64,000 nucleotides of DNA from Nomia melanderi (lineage: Eukaryota > Arthropoda > Insecta > Hymenoptera > Halictidae): positions 5,461,501 to 5,525,500 of the forward strand of contig NC_135007.1 of the NCBI RefSeq assembly GCF_051020985.1, read 5' to 3'. This document shows positions 1 to 13,444 of this stretch, piece after piece. How positions within the stretch are numbered: position 1 is the stretch's first letter; every line of letters starts with the position of its first letter. A program made the position numbers and the translations under genes. Under the pieces are notes generated by a model that saw only the letters and a program-made list of their open reading frames with translations, ran no database searches and was not told the DNA's origin.

Positions 1-1641
1 ATACGGCAAGTCTTAGTTTCGGTTAATTTATTACGCGATTGTTAGATAAAACTATATTATTGTTTCGTAAAATTCGTGCAATATTACGAAGTGCATATTT
101 CGAAGGAAGTTTGAGATCAAACGAATTCTTCCTTCGGAAGTTATAAGTGTACTTAGACAGTTTTAACAATTTTAAATGGCCGCGCGAGGGGATAAAAGCG
201 GCCGTAAATCGTCACGGAAATAAAAATCACAAAACTTTTAATGACCCTGTTAATAGCTTTCTGTTACTTGGCTTTTATTTGCAAAATTTTAATGAATAAG
301 AAATGATATATTTTAGAAGCAAGTAGGAAATCTTATTAAGATTCTACATGCAAAATTTAAAGTCAATAAACGAAAGTACTTCGTGCATTTATGATCACAG
401 TAAAGAAAAATGTCTTTTGAAACATTTAAATTACTATATTCACTAAAGGAAATGTATATCGCGCAAATTTAAAGTATTCTGTATTAAAAAAACTTATTCA
501 TCCATCGTATTGAAATTGAGTTTAAAAAAATATAACAAATTTTGTTACTTTTCAAATACAACATACAATACACAACAATATACAAGAAAAGGAAATAGAA
601 TTAAAGTTACATTAAATTATATCTTTTTATAAGAAATCTCCTTCGCCCCACTTGAAAAAAATTAATTAAACCATGTATTCGAATCAACATCAACACGACT
701 TACCAAAAAATAATATTTATCAAATTCAAAACCTGTGAAATACAGAGGTTCTAAAAATTTAGTGTCAATGTGACGAAACAAATATATCACCGTATGTTGA
801 AGTACACTACTTCACAAAAGTATTTAAAATCGATACGTTTATATTAAAAATATTGCATTCGCCGGATAATAGATATTTTGAAATTTCCTTATTTGTAATG
901 CTCGGGGTACTTATGAAAATAATGTACATACATCTAATTTCAAATAACACACGCCTGAGATGATCATTTTTATAACAAATATATCAATTTTAAATACTTT
1001 TGTGAAGCAGCGTATCTAATCACAGAGCGCATACTGTCAGTTGAAATGAAAATGTCGTGAAATCTTCGGCGCGGATTAAAGTTCACGATGTCCTAAAAAG
1101 CCCACTCGAATCTGGACCGGCGGATGATTTATCACGTGATTCATGCGATCCTGAGGATTGTCTGGATATAACTGTGCCTACATTTTCCTCTCCTTCGGGA
1201 AGATTTATTGTCGAAATCACGGATCTCTTTCCCATTGATGCCTGGAAGGACGAATATCGCGGTGCAGGTTCGAAATCGCGGTTCCGTTTCTATGGGAACA
1301 TCATGGCCCCGGTGCGGTGCATCAGCTGCACAACCTCCCGTTTCGACATCGATGATTGCATTGCGAGAGAACACCGAACCGCTACGAATTCTGAAAGGTC
1401 ACCCGATAGTTGCGATCGAAACACCATCGGACAATACGGACCGCAAGTGTACAATAAAGTATCGACCGGTAATTTTTACATTGAAACCAAACCATTATAA
1501 ATGATACCACAAAGATTTCGGTAAACGTACGCGTACTACGCACGATAACAGCGTAGCTATAAAAACTTTAAGAATAAACTATTGTGCAGATTTTCACTTT
1601 TTTTCATTTTGTTAGTAGTTGATACATTTTGTTAACGGCTG
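1..1641. other. intergenic, AT-rich, no supported gene
   Basis: I see no promoter, splice-linked coding exon or RNA gene here. A 147-codon open frame at 1057-1500 (+) has no ATG at its left end, no family resemblance and no convincing splice sites, so it is not called as a gene. Confidence 0.5.
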
Positions 1642-1818
1642 TTAACATTAGAACTACTGAGTGTTTAATATGATTGTTATGTAATCCTTATAAAAATTGT
1701 GGCAATAGTTTTTTTTTAGTTTCTTTATATATTCATTATAATATTCAAATGAGGATATTTATTTTTAAAATCATTTCGGCTATTTAATACGTCAGTCTAA
1801 CGGTAGTTCTAGTGTCAA
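1642..1818. mobile_element. TTAA-flanked MITE, family 1 (internally deleted copy)
   Basis: The element opens with TTAACATTAGAACTAC and closes with GTAGTTCTAGTGTCAA, which are near-perfect terminal inverted repeats. It aligns end to end with the copy at 53275-53499, sharing the segments around TTTAATAYGATT, TTCATTATA and ATTTATTTTTA, but lacks roughly 50 bp near its right end. It carries no coding capacity. TTAA at the ends is typical of piggyBac-type target sites, so a non-autonomous piggyBac relative is inferred. Confidence 0.7.
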
Positions 1819-4800
1819 TCGAAAAGTAAACATTTTACAATGCAGGATACACGTGGATTTTGGGATTAACGAAATTATTAAAATGGCTGTTGCCACTGTT
1901 TTATTCGCCGCGCTTCCCGTTTAAGTATTCACGGAAATATTACGTGACTTTCCGAGGGACGTGTATTATGAATAGGCGCTTTCAGTACCAAGTGAATTTT
2001 TGAGCCATCTCGGAATTACCGGGTTTTCAATTATGCAGAATATAAATGCGTTATTTATCGCGATTCGGACAGTCATGGCGCGCACATTTCCGAGACCGTT
2101 TAACAATGCTCTCCCGTATAATTGTCGGGAAATAAGGGACGTATTCTATTGTAGGGAACGGATGAGGTAGATTTTCGATGTAAATGGCACAGAAGTTCGT
2201 TTCTCTTCAGTTGCTTTGTGTTCCTTGCTTCGCTCAAACGCATCGCGTTAACCGTAACGAGCGGAAGATTCGTTCGGAGTTATTGCAGGTTCCTTAGTAA
2301 CTTTCTGGGAAACGCTCGGGGATAATTTAAATTCCTGTGGTATGTTAAATCGAATTCGGATTTGCCTTCCGGCCTGACTCTAATTGGGACGATATCAAAG
2401 GCGACTTATGTATGTCTTGTTACGGATCTACGTTAATTGGGAGAAAAACGTTAAAAAGAAGTTAACGAATATTTGCAAATATTTCCAAATTGGAAATAGA
2501 ATTTGGAATTATAATCTCGTTATAAATATCTGATTCCATTGGAAGTGTATAAGTTTATGATTACAATAGAAAATGTAGCAAAAATTTGCACAGGGTAATT
2601 GAGATTTGATATGTCACGCACCGAATGCTATTGTATTGTTAATAGTTTGCTAAGATTTATCGTCTCAAATTTGTACTTAAACGACAACTAAAACAAGAAA
2701 TACATATTGCACTTTTTTATTCATTTATTGAATACTTTTTTATTCTACTGATTTCTTGTTACAACGATTGTATAGGCATATCATAAAAACTAAGCTTAAA
2801 ACTTAAAATATTTTTGCATTTGAATTGTGCCAATTTTGAAGTTTATTTTGAAATTTCATGCCATGCAATTTAAATTGTGATAATAATGAAAATTAAAGGT
2901 GTACAAGTAGGAAAGATACTGGAAACTTTCTCACTCAAGATTTTAAGGAACTATTATTGTTAATACTGCTGCATGAAATCTGGCATTACTGAAAATAGTC
3001 ATCATTCTTGATTAGGTTTACCATAGATCCCAATTGAAACTTTTATTTTTAACAATATATTCAAGAATATAAACATTAAATAATTTTTCGTAATAATTTA
3101 TTTGGAAAAGAATGTTGCATATAAAAATTAATTGATTGCATGTGTTAGATTTATCTTTCACTTGGATCTACTTCCATTTCAATAATATCACTCTGTGCAA
3201 TCAGTACAAGGGTAGAAAATTGTTGATTCGAATTCAAATTCAAACTTTCAAGGACTAACTCATAAAAAAACAGGAAGGATACAAAATCTCACTGCTCTAA
3301 TGAACGTTTTTACCAGGTAAAGAATAACATAAAATCTCTATTAAACTTTCTTAACATCTTTATTTCACTGAACATTCTGCAGTATCACTTACTACGAATA
3401 CATAAAAATTCGGTCCAATAATACGTGAATAACAAGCAAATATTGAAATAAATTCAATATAAAATAAAAACCGCATGCACTTAATAGACAATCAAATGAA
3501 ATTGCTAATATCAAGCTAGTATTGCTCTATCTTTCGCATTCGCTATCCTTCCTTTTATCAAGCAATTTTCCATTTGTTCCAACATTCCGCTGCAAGGACT
3601 AAAGAAAACTCGTAAAATGATCTATCGCGGCTTTATCTCCGTTTATATCGGAACGCTTGCCCTTTCCATCTTACGTGTAATTGACGATCGTTCCTACAGC
3701 TCTAAATGTCTGCAAGGCTTCTCAAGCCGCATTCCTAGCGCCGAAATAAACCCCGCGTAAGTGGGCTATCGCGATAAATTCTAGCGACAGTCACAGGTTG
3801 AACTGTAACCGTGACACGTCGTTGACTACCGGGAACGTACCAACTGGATCAGTCTAGCGGGGCGTAAAGCTAGGAAGGTTAGATTGTTTTCGCGTTCCTG
3901 GCGAACCCCTGCGCTACCATTGCCAGCGGGAATGACAGGAGGTGTGGCCGATAACGAGGTAGATACAGTTATGGCTAGGTCGTTAATGCCTCGCAAGTTG
4001 CCGGAGATCAAGGAAGATCGATCGGTGGATCCATCGACTCGGTATTGGTCTGTCACCGTCGACGACGCACGCTGACGCTCGGTCCGTGACGTTCGCCTGG
4101 GAAATACAAAAATCACAGGAGGAGAGAGAGAACAGAAACAAAGCTGGAATTCGTTAACTTCGACGGCGATACTGACACTATTTTACATTCCATATAGAGG
4201 CCGCGTCAGAAAGGGTTACGTATGGATTGAGCGTGGGCAAACGAAAATCTGTCGGAATTTAAACATTGATGGGGAACCTGGAAATTTATTTCCGCCGTGC
4301 TTCGTGCCTTTATTTTTTCCTACCCCCGGCGCAAGCTCTCTCCCGTACCCGTTACGCGAGAATAGGAAGGATACTCGCTGTTTGTCCGCCGTTGATATTT
4401 GTATTGCGCGCAATGCTGCTGTTGTAAGTCCGGAAAAGTGGCACGAGAAAATAAAGTTTCTGCGTGCATTGCCGGGAAGAGATACACGAGTAATGTCGAA
4501 TCTAGATCGTTACACGCGATACGTGGTACCGCCGCGAAGCAATTTCGTAGAAATAAAGCGACCACGGGTTTTCACGTCGGAATGGAAACGATCGTTTCCC
4601 GATGGTTCCGGCAACTCGAGGGTGAACAAAGGTTACGTGTGATTATCAGAGCTTACCTCGGAGACCGTTAACCATCAGACGTCGGTGGACCTGGGATCGA
4701 GATCCGTCGCGGCAATGTTTTCGACAATGATCGCCATCCGGGGGTCGCAATCCATTTCAGGATGACTCCAATTAGATCCAACGCCGGTCCGGGACCAACG

Positions 4801-7800
4801 GTGTCGTCACGTTTCGAAACGGCTTCCGGTCCCTGGCAGCCCTAACCGATCGGATGGTAATCGCAGAGAGGCCAGTTCGAGCAAACGGAAGCCACCGTGA
4901 TCCCGAGCAGTGACTTTCCGTCAGCCATTACGGACGAACATTGCCGTTCAAGCTGATGCTAAGTGAGCTTTTATAGTCGAGGCACACGGCGAGGCGCACG
5001 TGGGTCGGTGAACTTATCGGGGGTAAGGGCGGGGCTGCCATCGCGGTCACCTGGACCGTGACGGGGTGAAAAAGCTCGATCTTGTCAACGGAAAAAATGC
5101 GGACAACGTGTGACGCAATCTCGGGTCAAATTGGAGACGCTGACCACGCCTAGAAAATCTGGCGCCCCGCGCCGCGGAATCCGGTTCTTGCATGCTCGAT
5201 ACGGATGAGACGATGAACAAGTTGGAGACAATAGATATTTTTATTATCTCATCTTTTTTAACTTCTTAGGTTATTTTTTGTTTTAATGTCGTTTGAGCAA
5301 GTGTTATTATTTTTTACTCTTCTCAGCTTGATATAATCTTTATTTTATTATTATTGTCTTTAAATTCTTAAAAAAGAGAACTGTAACTTTTTTATTACAA
5401 CAGAATTTGATTATATATAATTATTGGAATTTATTTAAAGTTAGCCTCGTATACAGGCGAAAGCAATTTTAACGAAAATTTTGGAGATGAATAGAATCTA
5501 ATAGCTATATGGTCGACTCACTTAATTTAATGTTTCCGTCTCTATCTAAAAATATAATCATTTAAATTACTTTTTACTATTAGCAAATTTTTCCTCCCTC
5601 ACATTTAATTATTTCCTTCTCCAAAACTATCCCCAGTAGTATACGCGTGGAATCGTTTTGTTCGTTCAATTTTCGAACATAGTGGTACGGTTTTGATTTC
5701 CTATAGAAGTTGTAATAACAATTGCCGCAAAGAAAGAATACTATATTCTACCAGTCGTTTAAGCGAAGTCAATCGAATTTTTAGAGGCAGTTTCAGCGCT
5801 CGATTAAAAGAGGACAGGATGGAAAACGGTGCGCCATGCTTCAACAAGTGATCAACGAATACGTGGGACTCGTTCCTATAAACGACTTTGATAATCCTTT
5901 CCCATCGCGTTTCGGGCTTTGTAATGGTATACCGTTTACAGAACGTCCAGAAACGCGTCACTTCCGTGTCTAAAATGGACACCGGTGTACGAAACCTATT
6001 GGGAGACCTGTCACTGTTCCACCTACCCGTATTTTTTCCGCCGTCACCTATCTACAGGTTTCAAAATTGTGTAAAATCCTTGGAAAAATTCTACACCGCC
6101 GTAAATCGTAAAACGTCATTCGCTTTTTTCGGCTTTTTATCATGTTGTCACGTCGAAATCTGCATACAAATATTTGATGATGCCCTCGAACAGTTGCCAA
6201 CATTTCGACTCCCTCGCGCGGATAACCGGAGGATTCAACGCACCTTTAAACCCGTGCGAAACATTCAGACTAAACTGTAGTTAAGAACTTAAAGCAAAAA
6301 CATTATAATTCGTAGATTGTAAATGATGAAATAACAATAAAATTATAGTAACCAATAATGGTTAATAAATGAACCTAACATAAAACGTCCCACAGGCAAA
6401 TAATGGCCGCAATGGGGAATCGGTAAAAACTATTTTTAAAGAACGAGGAAGAGAGTAGTGTGGCGAAGGAGATGTATAAAAAAGTCGTTACTATTCCCCA
6501 CCATCGCCTATGACCTGAAAGTAATTTTCCAGGCGAGCAGGGTCGGGTACCCCGAACGCCTCCGCGGAATAGAAAAAAGGAAAAAGGGGAAACCCGTCGT
6601 GCCCTCGTAAACGAGGCGTGGCACTAAGGAGTCGACCCCCTCCGAAGAATTTTACGGAACCGAGGAACAATTATTCGAACAATCGCGTCGCGCCGGTCAC
6701 CTTTGTCACCTTCGAAAGTGCACGCAACGCCCAACAATGATATTCGAAACGATCCCGCGCGCAGCGCGGCCCGTGATCCATTGCCGGCGAGGCTGGTGCC
6801 ACCGTAACGCGCACGTACCGGGCTACAATGATACCGTCATTCCAGGCGACAATCGCGGGACGACAACGCGTGGGCAACGCAACCCGCTGCCTCGCCTAAA
6901 CGGATGAAACAATGCAACGCGCAATAGCTCGACTCTGCCCGACTCACGTGCTCACCTAATTCATCGTGTCTTCACCACGAAAACACGGGCGAGAAAAGGA
7001 TAGAGATAAGACGAGGCCGGTCTTCTTGACTACGAAGGTCGCGATGACTGGTGCACACGGGGATTGGCCGTGATACTTCTTCGCGATGACGTTTAAGAGC
7101 TTCGTGAATGAAACCTGCTACTATCGCGTTGGCGGAAATTTAATACTTCCGATTATAGGTGTTCTTTTCTTTTTGTAAACTTTTTTGGCTGGATTTAGAA
7201 CCAATTGAGTAGGTGAGGCGTTATAAATGGCGGGAAGTATGGTGATATTGATTGAGTAACTTGCTGGAATGTGAAAATCATTGTTCTGTTTTGAATGAAA
7301 GGAATGAGGAACCTTTTACGCTTCAATATGTGCTGGAATTATGCGCAGAATTAGTACGAATTGCAAATTTAGGAGAGAACAAGGAAAAACGTTTGATATA
7401 ACGTTCCTCCGAACTGTTTCTGAAAGAGACATTTCATTGAAAATTAATGAATTCCCACATTTAAAAGTAGAAAATAAGTGAAGGTAATAAAAAGTTTATA
7501 ATGTCATTGAATTCGTCAATAACATTCTGTTGAGACAAGTTCAGAAATTTTCCTCTAATATTTTAAAACAATTCGCAACCAACCAGGCGACAAATATAAA
7601 AGCCGAAAGCCTCGTAAGCTTAGTTCTAAGCAATCAACAATTTCCCCGATCACAGCGAAGTATTCGCATACAAAATTCCTGTTTCCTCCATTGTTCTCGA
7701 TCGGCAATATAATTCACCCTGGAATAAATTACAATAAATACGGCGAACAAAGCCTCTTTTTCGAGACGCGGCAGCGCGCAATTCGCTGCAGGCCCAATGA

Positions 7801-8219
7801 AGAAACGTTACAAACCACCAGGCCTATAGCGACGATTTTTTCCTTGTACATCATTCGCTTGCTCGTGCACGTTACAGGAACACCGTCCCCGTCCGACAGC
7901 CAGATACACGTAGGATCGAATTCCCCGCGCTATCGATATATCTTTCTGTCCGACTGAGTGCAATGCGTTCCGCAAGGTTAAATGCAACCGTAAAAACGTC
8001 TCGAAACGGATGCAACAGTTGGATATGGGGCACGTGACCCCCGTAGGCTGCGAGGCGTTAAGCGTTGTGTCGCGGGCGCGCGGCGTCGGTCTCGATGCTG
8101 ATAAGCCGAGAAACAGCCACGCGCCCAGCCCGCAGAGAATGTTTGGCGTGTCCTGTGTGCCCCGCCCTTGGGGTTGGCGGGAGCACCGGCACAGACCCGA
8201 GACTGCACAACAATGCCCC
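1819..8219. other. intergenic; CpG-rich patches, no supported gene
   Basis: The stretch alternates AT-rich DNA with CpG-rich blocks at about 3.6-5.2 kb, 6.5-7.1 kb and 8.0-8.2 kb. Open frames in the CpG-rich blocks (for example 3826-4116 minus and 5888-6280 plus) overlap on both strands, resemble nothing I know and lack splice or promoter context. The last 200 bp are the GC-rich upstream region of gene A. Confidence 0.5.
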
Positions 8220-8253
8220 TATAAAAGCACCATCGACGCCGACCGATGTCAGC
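8220..8253 (+). promoter_or_regulatory. core promoter of apidermin-like gene A
   Basis: TATAAAA lies at 8220-8226 and the arthropod-type initiator TCAGC at 8249-8253. The A of the initiator (8251) is 31 nt from the first T of the TATA box, the expected spacing. This predicts a 77-nt unspliced 5' UTR before the ATG at 8328. Confidence 0.75.
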
Positions 8254-8327
8254 ACATCCACTCCAGCTACCAAGGCAATCTATTCCAAGAGCTTCGCAGC
8301 CAGCAAAACTCAAACTTCCTCTTCAAC

Positions 8328-9312
8328 ATGTGCAATCTGGTAGCGGTCTTCTTCCTCGCAGCCCTGTCCGTCGCATCGGCGGCTCCATCCGCTTTGCTGG
8401 CACACGGAGCTGCCCTTGCTGGCCCTCTTATAGGACCTGCTGCCCTCAGCGGACCCATCGCCGGACCTGCAGCCCTTGCTGGACCCGCCGTTGGCCCCGC
8501 TCGCATCTCCGGAGCGGTTGATGGCGGCGCCGTAGTAACTGGAGCCGTTGCCGGACCATCCCTAGTCTCCGGTAGCGTCGCTGGAGCTGCTGCTCCATGG
8601 GCAGCTGCTGCACCTTGGGCAGCCGCTGCTCCTTGGGGAGCTGCTGCACCCTGGGCTCCATGGGGTAAGTTTTTAATTCTTGTCTTGTTTTTCTTTGACT
8701 TCTTTTATTGAGTCTCGGTGATATTTATTAGTCAAGTGGTATTTGCTTCTGGAGCAACGTTGAATGGTTCATTATCGAGGATATTTATTCTGGTCGGGGA
8801 ATATCAATCTCTAATCTTTGAACGCACCGTTTAGAGCTCGTTCTCGACAATGGTCGATAAATTCAACCACGCATGTTATGCTCTCGTTTCACTTTCGGGC
8901 GAATTAGATCGCTAGTGTAACACTGGCTTGGATTTACTAAAATCTTGTATTTTATTAGAACTACTATTTGTGGAGAGTTATTTGTAAATTGTTGGTGTCA
9001 ATGCATTTACAAATCTGAGCCAATTATAATGTAGTAGAAATCCATGGGTACATGTTCTTTCCAGAAAATTTCCTTTGCATAAAAATGTTCTATTAAATCT
9101 TATGTAATTTACCGACTATGCCAAATGCGGTCTTCTTAATGGAACTAATTATGAATTTACTTCTAGGTGCCGTCTTGGCTGGTCCTGCGTCAGCACCAGC
9201 GGCCCTTGCTGGTCCCGTTGCCGCGCCAGCCCTTATTGCCGGACCATCTGGTAGCATAGCGGCCGGGCCAGCCGGAGTAGGCGGAATCGTTAGCGGGGCT
9301 CATCACTGGTAA
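8328..9312 (+). CDS. apidermin-like cuticular protein (gene A)
   Basis: The CDS joins 8328-8664 and 9167-9312 and encodes 160 residues. The 502-nt intron has GTAAGT and TTCTAG ends and splits a Gly codon (phase 1). Residues 1-18 (MCNLVAVFFLAALSVASA) form a signal peptide with a likely cut before Ala-Pro-Ser. The mature part is almost only Ala, Gly, Pro, Val, Leu, Ser and Trp. It has ALAGP/PIAGP repeats up to about residue 90, a run of AAAPW repeats just before the intron, more LAGP repeats in exon 2, and the C-terminus GAHHW. This matches apidermins, hymenopteran proteins secreted into the cuticle; the exact role is inferred. Unlike genes B-E it has no intron after codon 4, and it begins Met-Cys-Asn-Leu rather than Met-Lys-x-Leu. 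The start is fixed by the promoter 77 nt upstream and the signal peptide, although the frame stays open further upstream. Confidence 0.85.
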
Positions 9313-9487
9313 TCATTCAAGCCGGACTCCCATCCCAACATCTTCGACTGATCTCCCCCGATGCCCACCATTTTGAAACCGACCGCGCCACGATCTCCGT
9401 CATATACCGCTAGTACCTCCTATCACTGTATCTCTCATATGTATTCTGTGTACATAACAATACCTCATATATTTTGTTATATGTAAT

Positions 9488-9493
9488 AATAAA
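9488..9493 (+). promoter_or_regulatory. poly(A) signal, gene A
   Basis: AATAAA lies 176 nt past the stop codon of gene A and is the first canonical signal downstream. Confidence 0.6.
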
Positions 9494-9509
9494 AGCATGC
9501 AACTTTGGA

Positions 9510-10612
9510 GAGGAACAAAATAGTTCATTTTTATGTGTTGACTATTCCTTTAATAGTGGCATCTTTAGTCTGAGCAGTCAATCAAAATATTTCTGTAGAA
9601 TTGTACACTTCCGTAGAAGCGAGTTGAATAAAGGCATATACTCTTCAACACGTCTTAACTCTTAATTCTCGAGTAAATGATTCGAGCTGTTGTTTCCAGC
9701 TTTTACAACAAAAATAAATGCACCTCTGTGAAACAAGATTAAAGGAAACGTAGGTTTGTGAGTTCTAAGTGTTCTTTAGATTTTGATTAATAGATTCTCC
9801 GAATGCTCTTCAAATTTTGAGATATAGATTCATGAACGATTTATGGGTTCTAGATATTTTTCAGTATTTTGTCTCTAAAATCATCGACATTGTTTTATAG
9901 ATTCTAAAAATTCTTCAAAACAGATTTTATAGAATCTTCGAGACGCTACTTAGCATTTAATCTGCACATTTAGCACCAGTACTTTTGCTCAATTGTAATT
10001 TCAAAGTATATACCGTTCAGAACTCTCTTCAACTTCCGAATGCTCTCCAAAATATACAATTCCTCATTACATCAGTAGGAACTTCCTTCAGAAACAAAGT
10101 TAAGACGGCATACAATACGGATGTGAAAGAGGCCAACAATAATTGCTCTCGTGAACCTACGTCGGCACAAAAATCTCGGGTTAAATGTTAAGCACGCCAA
10201 CCGGTTACAGCGTGAGCCTAGTTTCGACAATTCGAAACGCAATTTGTATACATCAGTGTTGACACGATTTCATATTTGAAGGATCAAAGGCGAAGGAGGT
10301 GCATGTCAGCTCAAGTCGACATTAGTTCGCGATTAAAGCCGGACCGATTAGAAGCCATTGTTCTACGAGGCACCGTGTCACCCGCGGACTGTCGACACCG
10401 GTGCGCGCGGCCAGCCTCTATTTCGCGGCCCATTGTCCCATCACCAGCGTCGAGTCGCAACCGTGGGACGATACCTGTCCACCTTTGCCGGTAATTGGAG
10501 GAAATTGCTTCAACGCCGCTCCAATCAGCCGAGTATTCTCTGTACGAGGGCCGACAGCACCGGATCCTCCTGATATCCGACCGTTTCCCTTCACCGGCTT
10601 TGTACGCCGAGC

Positions 10613-10662
<50 letters not shown>

Positions 10663-11846
10663 AGCCGCATCACTGCTGCGACCCTTTAATCTCCGTTTTC
10701 AATCATACTCCGCTGGAAAACGCGCCGTAAAAGACGCGCCGCGAGTCCCGCGGTTTCCGGCGTGCGAAAAGCTCGGAGGAAATTATCAGCGCATCACCAT
10801 GTCAAAGGAACGGACGCTCCGGCCGGGAGCAACAAGTCCAGCCGGCTCGTCAAATTGGACAGTTTGTGCACGAAGTGGCTGGAATCGTCTTTATTAAGGA
10901 AGAAGCCGAGATCTCCGTTCCCGCGGCGCGCAATGAAATATGAAATTCCGGTTCTCGGCGGAGCTTCGACAGGCTTAACCATCGGCCGCGTTCTACAAAT
11001 ATTTGAATGTTTGCCGCTGCACTCGGTATTTACTTGTGATATTGCGTGAAATTGGAATTGCTGAATATGGACTTCCGACGTTAGCCGTGAAGGAGGAAGC
11101 GCAGGGGAAGAATTCCTCTGAAATTGAAGCGGGCATTAATGTGCTGCTGAACGATGTTTGAGTGGTTTAAGTATTCGTTTTTCGAGGTACTAGATCTCTT
11201 TTGACGCAGTAATCGTTGCATGTTGGTAAATAGGACATTTAATAACTTAATGGAGGTTGTTTCAGATGATTCTGTAGGAATTGCTTGTTTACTTGGTGTT
11301 TGAAGAGAGGTTGCTTAATTTCTTTGATTGTTGAGAGATTTTTGTTATCGCTGCGTGTATCGCCCTGAAATTTAGAGTAACTTTAATGAGCCATTCTGTG
11401 CGTAGTAAAGAATTCTAAAAATGTTTCTTGAAATGCTAATGTAATATCTGAGAGGTGGTTACTGAGCCTCTACTTGAAGTACAATTATGCAAGAGGCTCT
11501 TAACGTGCTGTAAGCACCTTTATAGCGCAATCAACTGATTATTTTCATAATTTTTTTTTCGTTAGGAAAGATAATTTCCGTCGCAGAAATAAATTCTAGC
11601 GTGTTGCAATGCGGATTATAGACATGTAATATAAATTGCGTCATGTTTTGAATGTATAATTCTGCATTGAAGCTAAGTAATTTCGATGATGGAAGGATGA
11701 TTCTTGTTCCGACACGGTTTATTTGGGTGTGACACAGCCGTCGGTGCGAGTATATTTATAGTATGAACAATTGTGCTTGCTCATGTCTAACATAATATAA
11801 GTAAATTTTGGAATCGTTTTATCGATAACTGCACTTTACAATCGGG
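9510..11846. other. intergenic with a (CT)n microsatellite
   Basis: No gene is seen. A nearly pure CT repeat occupies 10613-10660. It creates the Ser-Leu and Arg-Glu runs seen in several overlapping open frames, so those frames are not real genes. The part around 10.3-11.1 kb is CpG-rich. Confidence 0.6.
10613..10660. repeat. (CT)n dinucleotide microsatellite
   Basis: About 24 CT units with two TTT interruptions near the ends. It lies between genes A and B. Confidence 0.95.
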
Positions 11847-12450
11847 TGTCATAACTGACCAGCAGTTGACATATTAAAAAACGGCAGCTCAACCACTTGA
11901 ACCCCGAGCGCGCAGCCACCGGTACCCTTGCAGGTCAGGAGGGACGACGTGCCCCCACCACAAGTAATGTGGGTGTAGGTTAAAAAACTGTCATCGACAA
12001 CACCCCGATCGTTCGGTTTTCCGATTTGACACTAAGGACACCGCCCTACACCACTACTTTTATATATAGAGAGTTAGACTCACGATAAGGCAGACATGTA
12101 GACAACACAAATTAATTACAAATCACCCTGGACTCACTGGACAACACACACGCACTTCAACTTTGTACACACATATACACACTCCTTTCACTCATTATCT
12201 CGGGACTCGGGAAATAGATTCCGAATTAGAAATTCACAATTCTTCCCCTGCCAAAAAATCGAGGCGACGTTGGAGTCGGGAATTAGCTCCACCCTCGAAG
12301 TTTCCAAGGGGTAACGTCTTTCTGAAGACGAAGATAAATAAAGCGGAAAGGCGCGAGGAAGCAGATTACCCGTTCTGCCTCCGAACACTCGTCTACATAA
12401 ATAAATAACTTGCAAACATATTTGTCACGAGTATTCAATAACACCTTACA
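11847..12450 (+). mobile_element. probable solo LTR of a retrotransposon
   Basis: The 604-bp segment starts TGTCATAACTGACC and ends CACCTTACA, giving the TG...CA termini of an LTR. It is bordered by TCGGG (11842-11846) and TCGCG (12451-12455), a 4/5 match suggesting a 5-bp target duplication. Inside are a TATATATAG box at 12061 and AATAAA at 12336-12341, in the order expected for a U3-R-U5 LTR read on the plus strand. No second LTR or gag/pol sequence is present. The short open frames inside (12163-12510, both strands) are not recognisable proteins. The family is not identified. Confidence 0.45.
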
Positions 12451-13444
12451 TCGCGACAGAAAATAATAAATCTTCATTAAAATGTTGCCATCTATTATAA
12501 CACATATCATAATTGATATCGGACTTATAAATTCGACTTATAAATTCGAATTCAAATAATTATGCTTCCTTAAACGATCAACTAAATTACGTAAGAATTT
12601 CTCACGCTTGCAAAACAACGACTAACAATAAATAAAAAATATCAATCTAATGACTGACTTGCTGCTTTAGATGATCGTCATTTCAGAAACCAACAGTAAC
12701 AAAATAAGCTCACATAAATAATCCACTCCCAATGACGCAACATTACTTCGAATATCCTCATTCAACATCAAACCCAGTTACATCAACAATAAACAAAGAT
12801 ACTGCAAGTTAGTCGGCAACAGAAAACTCACCCATCTCCTCCATCTATTTTGAAGACGATCCCCCGTCATCCGTCAGACGTCTCCATCAACGATCACGCT
12901 CGTCGCTTGACGTTGCCCATAAGGCGGGCGGGTTTCGCGGCGAGTGGCGGCGCGTTATGAATCTGTGGAAACGAGGGGCGCATCCGGGATGCAAATTACC
13001 TTTCCGAAACGGAGAGTTCCCGTCTGCGAAATCAAGCTGGGGTGCAACAAGTACGCGCGGTCCTTAAATCAAATAGTCGTGCGCCCTGCGAGACAAGGTA
13101 AATTCAATCAGCCGGGGGCGGCGGGATGATAACAGTTAATGTCGGTTCACGTAAACGGACGAAATTTATAGTGCGACGGTTAATCGAATTTGCGGGATCG
13201 AGCCGAGTGCCGCGCGAGATACCCGCGCTCAGCACTGGGTGTAATTAATCCGCGACGCGACTCCGCGAGGGGACTACGCGACGTCTTTCCGCCCCGGCCG
13301 TTTAACAGCATACGCACACACGTGTGCTGCAGGAATTCTTCCGTATGGAAATAGGTCGTGCCCAGTGGTTAACGGCACGGCGTGACATTTTCCCGCGGAA
13401 AAATCGAAGCAAAGCGGGAGACGCAATTCAGGGTCGACTAAGGG
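12451..13444. other. intergenic; CpG-rich upstream region of gene B
   Basis: The first 400 bp are AT-rich with no feature. From about 12.9 kb the sequence is CpG-rich up to the promoter of gene B and may hold its upstream control elements. I could not recognise specific factor sites. Confidence 0.5.

Noticed and set aside
1057..1500. 147-codon plus-strand open frame
   Set aside because: It has no ATG at the left end, no recognisable domain and overlapping frames on both strands, in a locally GC-rich patch.
8010..8327. In-frame extension of gene A upstream of the chosen ATG
   Set aside because: It covers the TATA box and initiator, and the signal peptide starts at 8328, so it is promoter and 5' UTR.
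10311..10730. Open frames of Ser-Leu or Arg-Glu runs
   Set aside because: They are produced by the (CT)n microsatellite.
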